Shown piece by piece: positions 50,344 through 59,106 of a DNA stretch of 64,000 bases. Under the pieces are notes generated by a model that was not told the DNA's origin, searched no databases, and saw only the letters and a list, made by a program, of their open reading frames with translations. Each line of letters begins with the position of its first letter. Position 1 is the stretch's first letter. A program made the translations under genes and the position numbers. Source of the stretch: Devosia sp. 67-54 (GTDB lineage Bacteria; Pseudomonadota; Alphaproteobacteria; Rhizobiales; Devosiaceae). The DNA lies in the NCBI RefSeq assembly GCF_001899075.1, contig NZ_MKVA01000005.1, positions 434,001 to 498,000 on the forward strand. The letters run 5' to 3'.

Positions 50344-51159
50344 CTAACTGCCGGTGAAGCTGCGCACGAGCGAGCCGGCGACCAGGTGCCAGCCGTCCAC
50401 CAGGACGAAGAAGATCAGCTTGAACGGCAGCGAGATCACCACCGGCGGCAGCATCATCATGCCCATCGACATCAGCACCGAGGCGACCACCATGTCGATG
50501 ATGACGAAGGGCAGGAACAGCAGGAAGCCGATCTCGAAGGCGCGGCGGAGCTCGGAGATCATGAAGGCCGGGATCAGGATCTTCAGCGGGATGGTCTTGG
50601 CGTCGGCCGGCGGCGGCTCGTTGCTGAGGTCGTAGAACAGCTGCACGTCCTGCTCTCGGACGTTGGCGGCCATGAAATCGTGCAGCGGCACCGAGCCGCG
50701 GTCGAACGCCTCCTGGAACTGGATCTGGCCGGCGAGAAGCGGCGCCACCCCCTGGTCGTAGGACGCCTGCAGCGTCGGCTGCATGATGAAGAAGGTCAGG
50801 AACAGCGCCAGCGACACCATCACCGAATTGGGCGGCGCGCTCTGCAGGCCGAGCGCCGTGCGCAGCAGCGACAGCACCACCACGATGCGGGTGAAGCTCG
50901 TCACCATGATCAGGATCGAGGGGGCGAGGGCGAGGACGGTGATGAGGCCGACGAGTTGGACGGCGCGCTGGGTCAGCGTCGTATCGTCGCCGAAATTGAC
51001 CGAGATGTCCTGCGCCTGCGCGACGGAGGGAAGGGCAATGACGGCAAGGGCGAGCGCTGCGAGCAGCAGGCCGCGGGGGAGGGCTCTAGCTGTCGGTGCC
51101 GCGCCGGAGACCGCGGAGGAGCCTGCTTCTGCCGCCAAAGGGGGTATGCCCACTGCCAT
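50344..51159 (-). CDS. fliP: Flagellar export gate protein FliP
   Basis: The 271-residue membrane protein has a signal peptide-like N-terminus, then four membrane segments with the FliP signatures SILIMVTSFTRIVVVLSLLRTALG, PPNSVMVSLALFLTFFIMQP and LPFVIIDMVVASVLMSMGMMMLPPVVISLPFKLIFFVLVDGW. It is part of the export gate with FliQ and FliR. It overlaps fliO by 74 bases if ATG 51159 is the start. Confidence 0.96.
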   Translation of the reverse strand: MAVGIPPLAAEAGSSAVSGAAPTARALPRGLLLAALALAVIALPSVAQAQDISVNFGDDTTLTQRAVQLVGLITVLALAPSILIMVTSFTRIVVVLSLLRTALGLQSAPPNSVMVSLALFLTFFIMQPTLQASYDQGVAPLLAGQIQFQEAFDRGSVPLHDFMAANVREQDVQLFYDLSNEPPPADAKTIPLKILIPAFMISELRRAFEIGFLLFLPFVIIDMVVASVLMSMGMMMLPPVVISLPFKLIFFVLVDGWHLVAGSLVRSFTGS

Positions 51160-51739
51160 TTGGCGTGGGTTTAGCTGAGTCGTCGCCGGCCCCCGCGGAA
51201 TTCTCGACGCGCAGCCCCGGGCCCATGGGGATAACCTTGTCGCTGCCGTCGACCGGACGCAGCAGGTTGGTGTGGCGCAACGAGGTGCGCGGTGTCAGCG
51301 GCGCCGGGCGGGCAAGGTCGCGCAGCCGGTCGACCGCCTCGCGCGGCACCGGCCGCTCGGGCGGGGTCGGGGTGCGGATGTCGGAAGGCTCGGCGGCGGC
51401 AGGTGCGGCCGGTCGCTGCGGACGGCGGGCGGCAGGCGCCGGCGCCGGTTCGGGCGCGGCGATGCCGGATTCGATCACCAGATCCTGCGGACCGCCGGTC
51501 ATGATCAGGTGCTCGACGTTGTCCCGGCGGATGATCACCACCTGGCGCTTGCCGTCGACCATGGCGGTGTCGACCACCTGCACGCGCTTGCGCGCGGTGC
51601 CGAGGCGGGCCGTGCCCCGCGTCAAAAGCTTGAGCAGCCACAAGCCCATAACGATCAGGACGAGGACGATGCCGAGGGCAAAAGCGGAGTGCAGAAGGGT
51701 GTTTTCCGACCCGCCGAACAGGGACGCGATGAATTGCAT
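51086..51739 (-). CDS. fliO: Flagellar biosynthesis protein FliO
   Basis: The protein of about 217 residues has an N-terminal membrane helix (LHSAFALGIVLVLIVMGLWLLKLLT) and a cytoplasmic domain with RVQVVDTAMVDGKRQVVIIRRDNVEHLIMTGG, the FliO core. The long Pro/Ala-rich tail is not conserved. ATG 51739 has a TGGAG site at 10 bases. FliO helps assemble the FliP ring, fitting its place before fliP. Confidence 0.9.
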   Translation of the reverse strand: MQFIASLFGGSENTLLHSAFALGIVLVLIVMGLWLLKLLTRGTARLGTARKRVQVVDTAMVDGKRQVVIIRRDNVEHLIMTGGPQDLVIESGIAAPEPAPAPAARRPQRPAAPAAAEPSDIRTPTPPERPVPREAVDRLRDLARPAPLTPRTSLRHTNLLRPVDGSDKVIPMGPGLRVENSAGAGDDSAKPTPNGSGHTPFGGRSRLLRGLRRGTDS

Positions 51740-51783
51740 ATCGAAATGCTCCACGGTCGCCGTCCCCCTTTACGACCGAACCT

Positions 51784-51798
51784 AAGCAGAATTTGCCG
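51784..51798. promoter_or_regulatory. CGGCA-type dyad upstream of fliO
   Basis: AAGCAGAATTTGCCG matches 13 of 15 consensus positions, with only the first two bases different. It lies 45 bases before the fliO start. A more degenerate relative follows at 51807-51821. Confidence 0.4.
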
Positions 51799-51854
51799 AG
51801 TCTTACCGGCAGATTGTGCAAAATGCGAGACGAAGGCAGCACGTTCCCATGTGG

Positions 51855-51869
51855 TTAACCAGCCCTTAA
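51855..51869. promoter_or_regulatory. CtrA-type box TTAA-N7-TTAA upstream of flgB
   Basis: TTAA at 51855-51858 and 51866-51869 are exactly 7 bases apart (CCAGCCC), a full consensus CtrA site. flgB starts 46 bases downstream. The divergent fliO-fliP unit starts 116 bases away on the other side. Confidence 0.7.
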
Positions 51870-51877
51870 CCATCGCC

Positions 51878-51892
51878 CGGCAAAGTTTGCCT
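51878..51892. promoter_or_regulatory. CGGCA dyad upstream of flgB
   Basis: CGGCAAAGTTTGCCT matches 14 of 15 consensus positions. It begins 8 bases after the CtrA box and ends 23 bases before flgB, like the fliX arrangement. A regulator bound here would cover the likely -10 or start site. Confidence 0.6.
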
Positions 51893-51915
51893 ACCGTGGT
51901 GAACAGAGTCTGAAG

Positions 51916-52323
51916 ATGGCCGGACTAGGAAGCATTCCGCTGCTGCAGGCGCTGACCGACAAGATGCGCTGGCATCAGTCGCGCCAGCAAGTGCTGGCCG
52001 AAAACATCGCTAACGCCGACACGCCCGGCTACATCGAGCGCGACCTCAAGCCGCTCAGCTTCGACGACCAGGTGCAGTCGGTGGCGCAGGTGAGCGTCGC
52101 CCGCACCAGTCCGATGCACATTTCGGTGTCGAGCGCCGGCGACACCGGCGGGTTCGACGCCGCGCGCGAGACGCCCTTCGAGATCACCCCCAGCGGCAAC
52201 GGCGTCACGCTCGAAGACGAGATGATGAAGGTCGCCGGCAACGACATGGACTACCAGACGGTGACCGCGCTCTATACCCGCTCGATGGCGATCCTGCGCA
52301 CCGCCCTTGGGCGCTCGGCCTGA
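51916..52323 (+). CDS. flgB: Flagellar basal-body rod protein FlgB
   Basis: The 135-residue rod protein has KMRWHQSRQQVLAENIANADTPGYIERDLKPLSF at the N-terminus and MMKVAGNDMDYQTVTALYTRSMAILRTALG at the C-terminus, typical of FlgB. It heads the flgB-flgC-fliE-fliQ-fliR-flhB unit. Upstream are a full CtrA box and a CGGCA dyad. Confidence 0.95.
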   Translation: MAGLGSIPLLQALTDKMRWHQSRQQVLAENIANADTPGYIERDLKPLSFDDQVQSVAQVSVARTSPMHISVSSAGDTGGFDAARETPFEITPSGNGVTLEDEMMKVAGNDMDYQTVTALYTRSMAILRTALGRSA

Positions 52324-52334
52324 GGATCGCCCAG

Positions 52335-52748
52335 ATGACGGATTTCCTTTCTTCACTGAAAATCGCCGCGACCGGCCTGCACGCGCAGAACGCGCGCATG
52401 CGGGTGATCGCGGAAAACCTCGCCAACGCGGACTCCGCCGGCAAGACGCCGACCGACGAGCCGTACCGGCGCCGCATCCCGACGTTCAAGGCGGTGATGG
52501 ACGCCGACGCCGGCGGCGAGGTGGTGAAGGTGGGCAAGATCGCGCTCGACCAGACCGCCTTCCAGGAGCGCTACGAGCCGGGGCACCCGGCGGCCGACAA
52601 GAACGGCTACGTCAAATATCCGAACGTCGATCCACTGATCGAGGCGATGGACATGCGCGAGGCGCAGCGCACCTACGAAGCCAACCTCAACGTCATCACC
52701 GTGACCCGGCAGATGCTGGGGCGCACCCTCGACATCCTCAAGGGCTGA
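52335..52748 (+). CDS. flgC: Flagellar basal-body rod protein FlgC
   Basis: The 137-residue rod protein starts LSSLKIAATGLHAQNARMRVIAENLANADSAG and carries YVKYPNVDPLIEAMDMREAQRTYEANLNVI at the end, the FlgC signature. It follows flgB by 11 bases and precedes fliE by 18. Confidence 0.96.
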   Translation: MTDFLSSLKIAATGLHAQNARMRVIAENLANADSAGKTPTDEPYRRRIPTFKAVMDADAGGEVVKVGKIALDQTAFQERYEPGHPAADKNGYVKYPNVDPLIEAMDMREAQRTYEANLNVITVTRQMLGRTLDILKG

Positions 52749-52766
52749 GCGGAGTAGAATCAGCAG

Positions 52767-53090
52767 ATGACCACGCCGTTCAACGCCGTCGCCGCGGCCT
52801 ACAGCAACGCCTCCAAGCTGATCACCGACGCCGCCAAGCCTTCGAGCGGCGCATTAGGGCAGGCGGGACAAGCGCCTGATTTCGGCAAGCTTCTGGCCGA
52901 CCAGGTGCAGGGCGTCATCGACTCCGGCAAGGCCTCGGACAAGATGTCGCTTGATCTGCTCAACGGAAAGGCCAACGTCGTGGATGTCGTCACCGCCGTC
53001 AGCCAGACGCAACTGGCGATGGAGAGCATGGTGGCGATCCGCGACAAGGTGATTTCCGCCTATGAGGAAATCATGCGGATGCCAATCTAG
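52767..53090 (+). CDS. fliE: Flagellar hook-basal body protein FliE
   Basis: The 107-residue protein has the FliE pattern FGKLLADQVQGVIDSGKASDKMS and VDVVTAVSQTQLAMESMVAIRDKVISAYEEIMRMPI at the C-terminus. FliE joins the MS ring or export gate to the rod. It lies between flgC and fliQ. Confidence 0.95.
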   Translation: MTTPFNAVAAAYSNASKLITDAAKPSSGALGQAGQAPDFGKLLADQVQGVIDSGKASDKMSLDLLNGKANVVDVVTAVSQTQLAMESMVAIRDKVISAYEEIMRMPI

Positions 53091-53099
53091 GATACTCGC

Positions 53100-53366
53100 A
53101 TGAACGGCGCCCAGGTTCTCGATATCGCCCGTGACGGCATATGGGTGATGGTGCTGGTCGCGGCGCCGATGATGCTGGTCGGGCTGGTGGTGGGCATCGT
53201 CATCGCGCTGGTGCAGGCGCTGACGCAGATCCAGGAACAGACGCTGGTGTTTGTGCCCAAGATCCTCGCGATCTTCGTCACCATGCTGATCGCACTGCCA
53301 TTCATGGGCGCCACCATGTCGAGCTTCATGACGCGGCTGGCCGACATGATCGTGACCGGCGGATGA
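53100..53366 (+). CDS. fliQ: Flagellar export gate protein FliQ
   Basis: The 88-residue protein has two membrane helices and the FliQ signature LVGLVVGIVIALVQALTQIQEQTLVFVPKI. It joins FliP and FliR in the export gate. The stop overlaps the fliR start by 4 bases (ATGA). Confidence 0.96.
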   Translation: MNGAQVLDIARDGIWVMVLVAAPMMLVGLVVGIVIALVQALTQIQEQTLVFVPKILAIFVTMLIALPFMGATMSSFMTRLADMIVTGG

Positions 53367-54130
53367 TCTCGCTCAACTGGCTGCCCGAGACGGCCTATTT
53401 CTACGTGCTGATCTTCGCGCGGGTCGGCAGCATCCTGATGCTGCTGCCGGCGCTGGGCGAAATGACCATCCCAGCGCGCATGCGGCTGAGCTTTGCGCTG
53501 GTGTTCAGCCTGGTGCTCTATCCGCTGGTGCAGCCGCAGCTTCCGGCGCTGCCGAGCGAAGTGCTGCAGACCATCGTCTATCTCCTGCACGAGATTGCGG
53601 TGGGGCTGATCCTGGGGGCCATCATCCGTTTCGTCACCATGGCGGCCGCGGTGGCCGGCGCGGTGATCGCGTTCCAGACCGGGCTGTCGGGCGCGCAGGG
53701 GGCCGATCCGATCAATGGCGGCACGCAGGGTGCGCTGATCGGCGCCTTCCTGTCGATGCTGGGGGTGACGCTGATCTTCGCCACGGATTTGCACCATGTG
53801 GCGCTGATGGGGATCCGCGACAGCTACATGATCTTTTCGCCCAAGGAGCCGCTGATGTTCGGCGACGCCGCGCAGATGGCGGTGCAGTCGGCGGCGTCGG
53901 CGTTCGTCATCGGCGTGCAGATGTCGGCGCCGTTCATCGTGCTCGGGCTGGTGTTCTACCTCGGCATGGGCCTTTTGGCGCGGATGATGCCGCAATTGCA
54001 GGTGTTCTTCGTCGCCATGCCGGCCTCGATCTGGGTCGGGCTGAGCCTTGTGGCGCTGCTGCTGTCGATGATGATGGGCTGGTACCTCACGCATTTCCAG
54101 AATGAGCTCGAGCTGTTCCGGGGGCGGTGA
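53363..54130 (+). CDS. fliR: Flagellar export gate protein FliR
   Basis: The 255-residue membrane protein has several helices and FliR-type segments LIFARVGSILMLLPALGEMTIPARMRL, GLILGAIIRFVTMAAAVAGAVIAFQTGL and LGLVFYLGMGLLARMMPQLQVFFVAMP. It completes the FliPQR gate. Its TGA overlaps the flhB ATG (TGATG). Confidence 0.95.
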   Translation: MISLNWLPETAYFYVLIFARVGSILMLLPALGEMTIPARMRLSFALVFSLVLYPLVQPQLPALPSEVLQTIVYLLHEIAVGLILGAIIRFVTMAAAVAGAVIAFQTGLSGAQGADPINGGTQGALIGAFLSMLGVTLIFATDLHHVALMGIRDSYMIFSPKEPLMFGDAAQMAVQSAASAFVIGVQMSAPFIVLGLVFYLGMGLLARMMPQLQVFFVAMPASIWVGLSLVALLLSMMMGWYLTHFQNELELFRGR

Positions 54131-55209
54131 TGAGCGACGAAGCGCCGGAACAATCCTCGAAAACAGAAGACCCGTCGCAGAAGAAACTCGACGACGCGCA
54201 CAAGCGCGGCGACGTGGTCAAGAGCCAGGAGGTCAACAACTGGTTCATGATCGCCGGGTCGGGGCTGCTGTTCTCGCTGATGGCGGCGCCGACGACCACT
54301 GGGCTCGCGACCTCCCTCAAAACGCTCCTTGCCAATGCCGATCAGTTCGATATCGGCGGGCCGGCGCTGACGAATTTCTTCACCGGGCTCGCCGTCACCA
54401 TCCTCACCGTGGCGCTGGTGCCGCTGACGGTTCTTATGGTGTTCGGCATCGCCGCCAATCTGGTGCAGCACCGGCCGCTGCTGTCGCTCGAGCCGATCAC
54501 GCCGAAATTTTCCAAGATCTCGCCGATCCAGGGCGGCAAGCGGCTGTTCTCGCGCGACGCGCTGGTCAATTTCGTCAAGGGCCTCGTCAAGCTGGGCGTG
54601 GTCGGTGGCGTGGTGTTTGCGGTGATGTGGAGCGACCGCGACCGGCTCGAGATGATGGTGACGCTCGATCCGGGGGCGCTGCTGCCGACGTTCCAGGAGA
54701 TGGGGCTCAAGATCTTCGGGGCGGTGCTGGCGATCGTCACGGTGATCGCGCTCGCCGACTACGTCTATCAGCGGCAGCGCTGGTGGACGCGGCTCAAGAT
54801 GACGGTGCAGGAGGTGCGCGACGAGTACAAGCAGATGGAGGGCGACCCCAAGATCAAGGGCCGCATCAAATCCATCCGCAACGAGCGCAGCCGGCGCCGC
54901 ATGATGGCCAACGTGCCGAACGCGACGGTGGTGATCACCAACCCGACGCACTTTGCGGTGGCGCTCAAATACGACCGCTCGATGTCGGCGCCGCTCTGCC
55001 TCGCCAAGGGCGCCGACGACGTGGCGTTCCGCATCCGCGAGCTGGCGAAGGCGCACGACGTGCCCATTGTGGAAAACCCCCCGCTGGCGCGGGCGCTGTT
55101 CGCCTCGGTCGATGTCGACGAGAGCATCCCGACCGAGCATTTCAAGGCGGTGGCGCAGGTGATCGGCTTCGTCATGCGCATGCGCGACAAGCGGGCCTGG
55201 AAAGCATGA
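54130..55209 (+). CDS. flhB: Flagellar export switch protein FlhB
   Basis: The 359-residue protein has four membrane helices and a cytoplasmic C-domain with the self-cleaving NPTH motif (N271-P-T-H274, in VVITNPTHFAVALKYD). Cleavage after N271 switches export from rod-hook to filament substrates. GTG 54127 in frame is an alternative start, but ATG 54130 overlaps the fliR stop. cckA follows 97 bases after the stop. Confidence 0.96.
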   Translation: MSDEAPEQSSKTEDPSQKKLDDAHKRGDVVKSQEVNNWFMIAGSGLLFSLMAAPTTTGLATSLKTLLANADQFDIGGPALTNFFTGLAVTILTVALVPLTVLMVFGIAANLVQHRPLLSLEPITPKFSKISPIQGGKRLFSRDALVNFVKGLVKLGVVGGVVFAVMWSDRDRLEMMVTLDPGALLPTFQEMGLKIFGAVLAIVTVIALADYVYQRQRWWTRLKMTVQEVRDEYKQMEGDPKIKGRIKSIRNERSRRRMMANVPNATVVITNPTHFAVALKYDRSMSAPLCLAKGADDVAFRIRELAKAHDVPIVENPPLARALFASVDVDESIPTEHFKAVAQVIGFVMRMRDKRAWKA

Positions 55210-55306
55210 GGATTGCGGGCGCAGTGGCTTCTGCGCGCTAGAGGGTGACTCCGCCATTTGCTAGAGCTTTGGGGCGGTGATTCGGCCGCGAGCGAGGGGC
55301 GAATGG

Positions 55307-57871
55307 ATGTCCAGCATGCCGGCTGACGAGGACAACTATCCGAGCCCGCTGCTTTCCCGCACCCGCAACATCTCCGGCCTGTGGCGCGTGGTGGCGCTGG
55401 CCGCGGCGTTCATCGTCGTGGCTGTGGCGATCTCGACGCTGGGCGAATACATCCCGCCCGACGTGATCCTGGTGTTCGTCGGCCTGCTCGCGGTGGTCGG
55501 CGTGTTCTGCCTGTTCGCGCTGACGGCGGGGATTTTCCGGTTCTCGTCGGCGGGCGAGACGCAGACCCTGTCGCGCGCCATCGTCGACAGCCTGCCGTTC
55601 GGGGCCGTGGTCAGCGACCGCGACGGCCGCATCTCCTACGTGAACGCACAGTATGGCGAGCTGGCCGGCGGGGTGAGCGAAGGGGTGCCGGTCGGGGTAC
55701 CGCGGCTGTTCGCCGGGCAGCCGGAAGCCAGCGAGGCGATCTATCGGCTGTCGCGCGCGGCGCGCGATGGCCGCCCCGCGACCGAGGACGTGCGGCTGGT
55801 GGGCGGTCTCGGCGGCTCGCTGGGCGGCTCCAACAAGCCGGTCTGGTACCGGCTGGCGGTGCGGGCGCTGCCGCAAACCGAAGATGCTGGCAGGCCGCTG
55901 GTACTGTGGTCGGTCGAGGACATCACGCGCGACCGCGAGCGGCAGGACAACGCCTTTCTCGAGCTGCAGCGGGCGATCGACTATCTCGACCACGCGCCGG
56001 CCGGGTTCTTTTCCGCCGATCCGCAGGGGCGGGTGCAGTATCTCAACTCGACGCTGGCCGACTGGCTGGGCCACGACCTCGCCGAGTTCGAGGCGGGCAC
56101 GGTGCGGCTCGGCGACATCGTGCGCGGCGACGGCGCGAGCCTGTTGATGCGCGGCCGGGCCGACGGCGAAATCCGCACCGAGATCATCGACATCGACCTC
56201 GTCAAGCAGAACGGCACCTCGTTTCCGGTACGGCTGCTGCACCGGGCGGCGCGCATGGCCGACGGCGAGCTGGGCGAGACGCGGACGCTGGTGCTCGACC
56301 GGCGCAACGGCGTACAGGGCGAAGAGGCGCTGCGTGCCTCCGAAATCCGCTTTTCGCGGTTTTTCAACGACACGCCGTTCGCCATCGCCACCCTCGACAA
56401 GGATGGCCGCATCATCCGCACCAACGCGCCATTCAGCCGCATCTTCGACTGGTCGGGCAGCGAAAAGCCGCTCGACCGGGTCGCCATGCCGGAGCTGCTC
56501 GGCGAACAGAGCCGCGCCCGCTTCGCCGAGGCGTTCGAGGCGGCGCTCGCCAACAAATCCGAGATCGAGCCGGTCGACGCGCAGCTCAGCCGCGAGGGCG
56601 AGCATGCCATCCGGCTCTACATTTCCGGCTCCGAGGAGGCCGAGGGGTCGCCCGAGCGGGTCAACGTCTACGCCCTCGACATGACCGAGCAGCGCAAGCT
56701 CGAGGCGCAGTTCGCGCAGGGCCAGAAGATGCAGGCGGTGGGCCAGCTCGCCGGCGGCGTGGCGCACGATTTCAACAACGTCCTCACCGCCATCATCGGC
56801 TTTTCCGACCTGCTGCTGCTCAAGCACAAGCCGGGTGATCCGAGCTTTGCCGATCTGATGTCGATCAAGCAGAGCGCCAACCGCGCCGCCGGCCTCACCC
56901 GGCAATTGCTGGCGTTTTCGCGCCGGCAGACGCTGCGGCCGCAAATCCTCGAAATCCCGACGCATGTCGACGATCTCACGGTGCTGCTCAAGCGGCTCAT
57001 CGGCGAGCAGATCGCGCTGCACGTCGATCACGGTCCGGCGATCTGGCCGGTGAAGGCCGATCTGGTGCAGCTCGAGCAGGTGGTGGTGAACCTCGTGGTC
57101 AACGCCCGCGACGCGATGCCCAATGGCGGCTCGATCACCATCCGTACCCGCAACGTACCCGAGGCCGAGGCGGCGGGGCTCAGCTACACCGGCATGCCGG
57201 CCGCCGACTACGTGCTGATCGAGGTGGAGGACACCGGCACCGGCATGACGCCGGAGATCATGGAGAAGATCTTCGAGCCGTTCTTTTCCACCAAGGAGCT
57301 CGGCAAGGGCACCGGGCTCGGCCTCTCCACCGTCTACGGCATCATCAAGCAGACCGGCGGCTTCATCTATCCCGAATCCGAAGTCGGCAAGGGCACGGTG
57401 TTCAGGATCTTCCTGCCGCGGCACGTGCCGGCGGAGGGCGAGGTGGTCGCCCGGCAGCAGGCCGCGGTGGTCAAGGACCTTACCGGACATGAACGCATCC
57501 TCTTGGTCGAGGACGAGGACAATGTCCGCTCGTTCTCGGCGCGGGCGCTGCGCGCCACCGGCTACGAGGTGTTCGAGGCCGACAGCGGCGAGGAGGCGCT
57601 CGACGTCCTGGCCGATATCGGCGGGCAGATCGACCTGATGATCTCGGACGTGGTGATGCCCGAGATGGACGGGCCGGCGCTGCTGATCAAGGTGCGCGAG
57701 CGGCTGCCCAACCTCAAGGTGATCTTCGTGTCGGGCTATGCCGAAGAGAGCGTGCGGCAGGACATCGCCGACGACCGCTCGGTCGAGTTCCTGGCCAAGC
57801 CGTACTCGCTCGACCAGATCAACTCCAAGGTCAAGGAAGTGCTGGGCAAGGGCGCGCAGACGCTGCAATAG
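55307..57871 (+). CDS. cckA: Cell-cycle hybrid histidine kinase CckA
   Basis: The 854-residue kinase has two membrane helices near 25-45 and 50-70, PAS-type domains (about 90-220, 220-340 and 350-470), a dimerisation domain with H487 ([22 protein letters not shown]), an ATPase domain ([38 protein letters not shown]) and a receiver with D781 ([14 protein letters not shown]). This fits CckA, which through ChpT phosphorylates CtrA and CpdR. ATG 55307 follows GAGGGG at 9 bases. It sits just after flhB, as in other Hyphomicrobiales. Confidence 0.93.
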   Translation: MSSMPADEDNYPSPLLSRTRNISGLWRVVALAAAFIVVAVAISTLGEYIPPDVILVFVGLLAVVGVFCLFALTAGIFRFSSAGETQTLSRAIVDSLPFGAVVSDRDGRISYVNAQYGELAGGVSEGVPVGVPRLFAGQPEASEAIYRLSRAARDGRPATEDVRLVGGLGGSLGGSNKPVWYRLAVRALPQTEDAGRPLVLWSVEDITRDRERQDNAFLELQRAIDYLDHAPAGFFSADPQGRVQYLNSTLADWLGHDLAEFEAGTVRLGDIVRGDGASLLMRGRADGEIRTEIIDIDLVKQNGTSFPVRLLHRAARMADGELGETRTLVLDRRNGVQGEEALRASEIRFSRFFNDTPFAIATLDKDGRIIRTNAPFSRIFDWSGSEKPLDRVAMPELLGEQSRARFAEAFEAALANKSEIEPVDAQLSREGEHAIRLYISGSEEAEGSPERVNVYALDMTEQRKLEAQFAQGQKMQAVGQLAGGVAHDFNNVLTAIIGFSDLLLLKHKPGDPSFADLMSIKQSANRAAGLTRQLLAFSRRQTLRPQILEIPTHVDDLTVLLKRLIGEQIALHVDHGPAIWPVKADLVQLEQVVVNLVVNARDAMPNGGSITIRTRNVPEAEAAGLSYTGMPAADYVLIEVEDTGTGMTPEIMEKIFEPFFSTKELGKGTGLGLSTVYGIIKQTGGFIYPESEVGKGTVFRIFLPRHVPAEGEVVARQQAAVVKDLTGHERILLVEDEDNVRSFSARALRATGYEVFEADSGEEALDVLADIGGQIDLMISDVVMPEMDGPALLIKVRERLPNLKVIFVSGYAEESVRQDIADDRSVEFLAKPYSLDQINSKVKEVLGKGAQTLQ

Positions 57872-57922
57872 AACGGCGTCGCAGCCTATGCACGCCAACG
57901 CGCGACGGCGGGTTTGGTGACG

Positions 57923-58951
57923 TCAGGCCGGCAGCGGCGTGTTCGACTCGACCAGGCCGGCGGTGACGAGATCGCGCCACAGCGCCGGCGGGATCGGCGT
58001 CGTCCACCAGTCGAGGTTCTGCCGCAGCTCGTCCGGCGATTTCGGGCCGGTCAGCACCGAGCACACCACCGGATGGGTCAGGGCGAATTGCAGCGCCGCG
58101 GCGCCGAGCGGCACGCCGTGGCTGCGGCAGACCTCGCGCAGTGCCTCGACGCGCGCCATGATCTCCGGCGGGGCGGCCTGGTAGGCGCCGGTCGCCGGCC
58201 CCCAGATGTTGGTGCCGGCGAGGATGCCGGCGGCGAACGGGCCGGCGGCGATCACCGAGGTGCCGCGCTCCCGGCAGGTGGTGAACAGCGGATCGAGCGG
58301 GGTCTGTTCGAGCAGAGTGTAGCGGTTGGCGAGCAGGAAGACGTCCCAGTCGCCGATCGCGAGCGCGTCCATCAGCACCGGCCATTCGTTGACGCCCAGC
58401 CCGATGGCCGAGATCAGCCCCTGGCGGCGGAGCTCGTCGAGCGCGCGGTAGCCGCCGCCGGCGAGGTCGGCCCAGTGCCGGCGGTTGCCTTCGACGCCGT
58501 GGGTCTTGGTGCCGATGTCGTGCACCAGCAGGATGTCGATCTTGCCCAGGCCCAGCCGCTGCAGGCTGTCCTCGAACGAGCGCATGATGCCGTCATAGCT
58601 GTAGTCGTAGGCGATCTCGAACGGAAAGGGCTGCGTCCAGCCGTGCTGCACGGTCCGCTCGGCATCCGAGCGCACCGGCCGCAGCAACCGGCCGACCTTG
58701 GTCGAGAGCGCGAACGGCTTGTCGGAAAAGCGCAGGGCATCGCCGAGCAGGTGCTCGGCGCGGCCGAAGCCGTAATGCGGCGCCGTGTCGAAATAGCCGA
58801 TGCCGGCGTCGAGGGCGGCGTGGATGGTGGCGATCGCCTGCTCGGGTGGCACCATAGTGCCGCCGGCGCCCACCAGCGTGGCGCTGCCGAAGCCGAATTC
58901 GGTGACCTCGAGCGCCGTCCTGCCGACCTTGCGCTTGTTGAACACGACCAT
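57923..58951 (-). CDS. Aldo/keto reductase, D-threo-aldose/L-fucose dehydrogenase-like
   Basis: The 342-residue TIM-barrel enzyme has GIGYFDTAPHYGFGRAEHLLGDAL (catalytic Asp and Tyr) and ALSTKVGRLLRP (catalytic Lys), with KIDILLVHD following (catalytic His). These match the sugar-oxidising AKR group. It sits beside a sugar ABC transporter, so it may oxidise the imported sugar. ATG 58951 follows AGAGGA. A terminator separates it from the binding-protein gene, so it should have its own promoter. Confidence 0.85.
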   Translation of the reverse strand: MVVFNKRKVGRTALEVTEFGFGSATLVGAGGTMVPPEQAIATIHAALDAGIGYFDTAPHYGFGRAEHLLGDALRFSDKPFALSTKVGRLLRPVRSDAERTVQHGWTQPFPFEIAYDYSYDGIMRSFEDSLQRLGLGKIDILLVHDIGTKTHGVEGNRRHWADLAGGGYRALDELRRQGLISAIGLGVNEWPVLMDALAIGDWDVFLLANRYTLLEQTPLDPLFTTCRERGTSVIAAGPFAAGILAGTNIWGPATGAYQAAPPEIMARVEALREVCRSHGVPLGAAALQFALTHPVVCSVLTGPKSPDELRQNLDWWTTPIPPALWRDLVTAGLVESNTPLPA

Positions 58952-59056
58952 TGGAATCCTCTGCATTCGGGCGAGCGGACACTGACATGTTAGTGCCGCC
59001 CGGCAAAGCCGTCTCGACACAATAATTGGTCGCATGCGGCGCATGCCAAAAAGCAA

Positions 59057-59078
59057 GGGGCACGCCGAAGCGTGCCCC
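59057..59078 (-). terminator. Rho-independent terminator after the sugar-binding protein gene
   Basis: A 9-bp perfect stem GGGGCACGC/GCGTGCCCC (59057-59065 with 59070-59078) has a CGAA loop. On the minus strand it is followed by TTGCTTTTT. It lies 28 bases after the stop of the binding-protein gene. Confidence 0.85.
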
Positions 59079-59106
59079 CCGCCGAGGAGACTGATGTTCC
59101 GGCGAC

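Noticed and set aside
55238-57898. 886-codon minus-strand frame opposite cckA
   Set aside because: cckA has complete kinase and receiver motifs, and the opposite frame has none.
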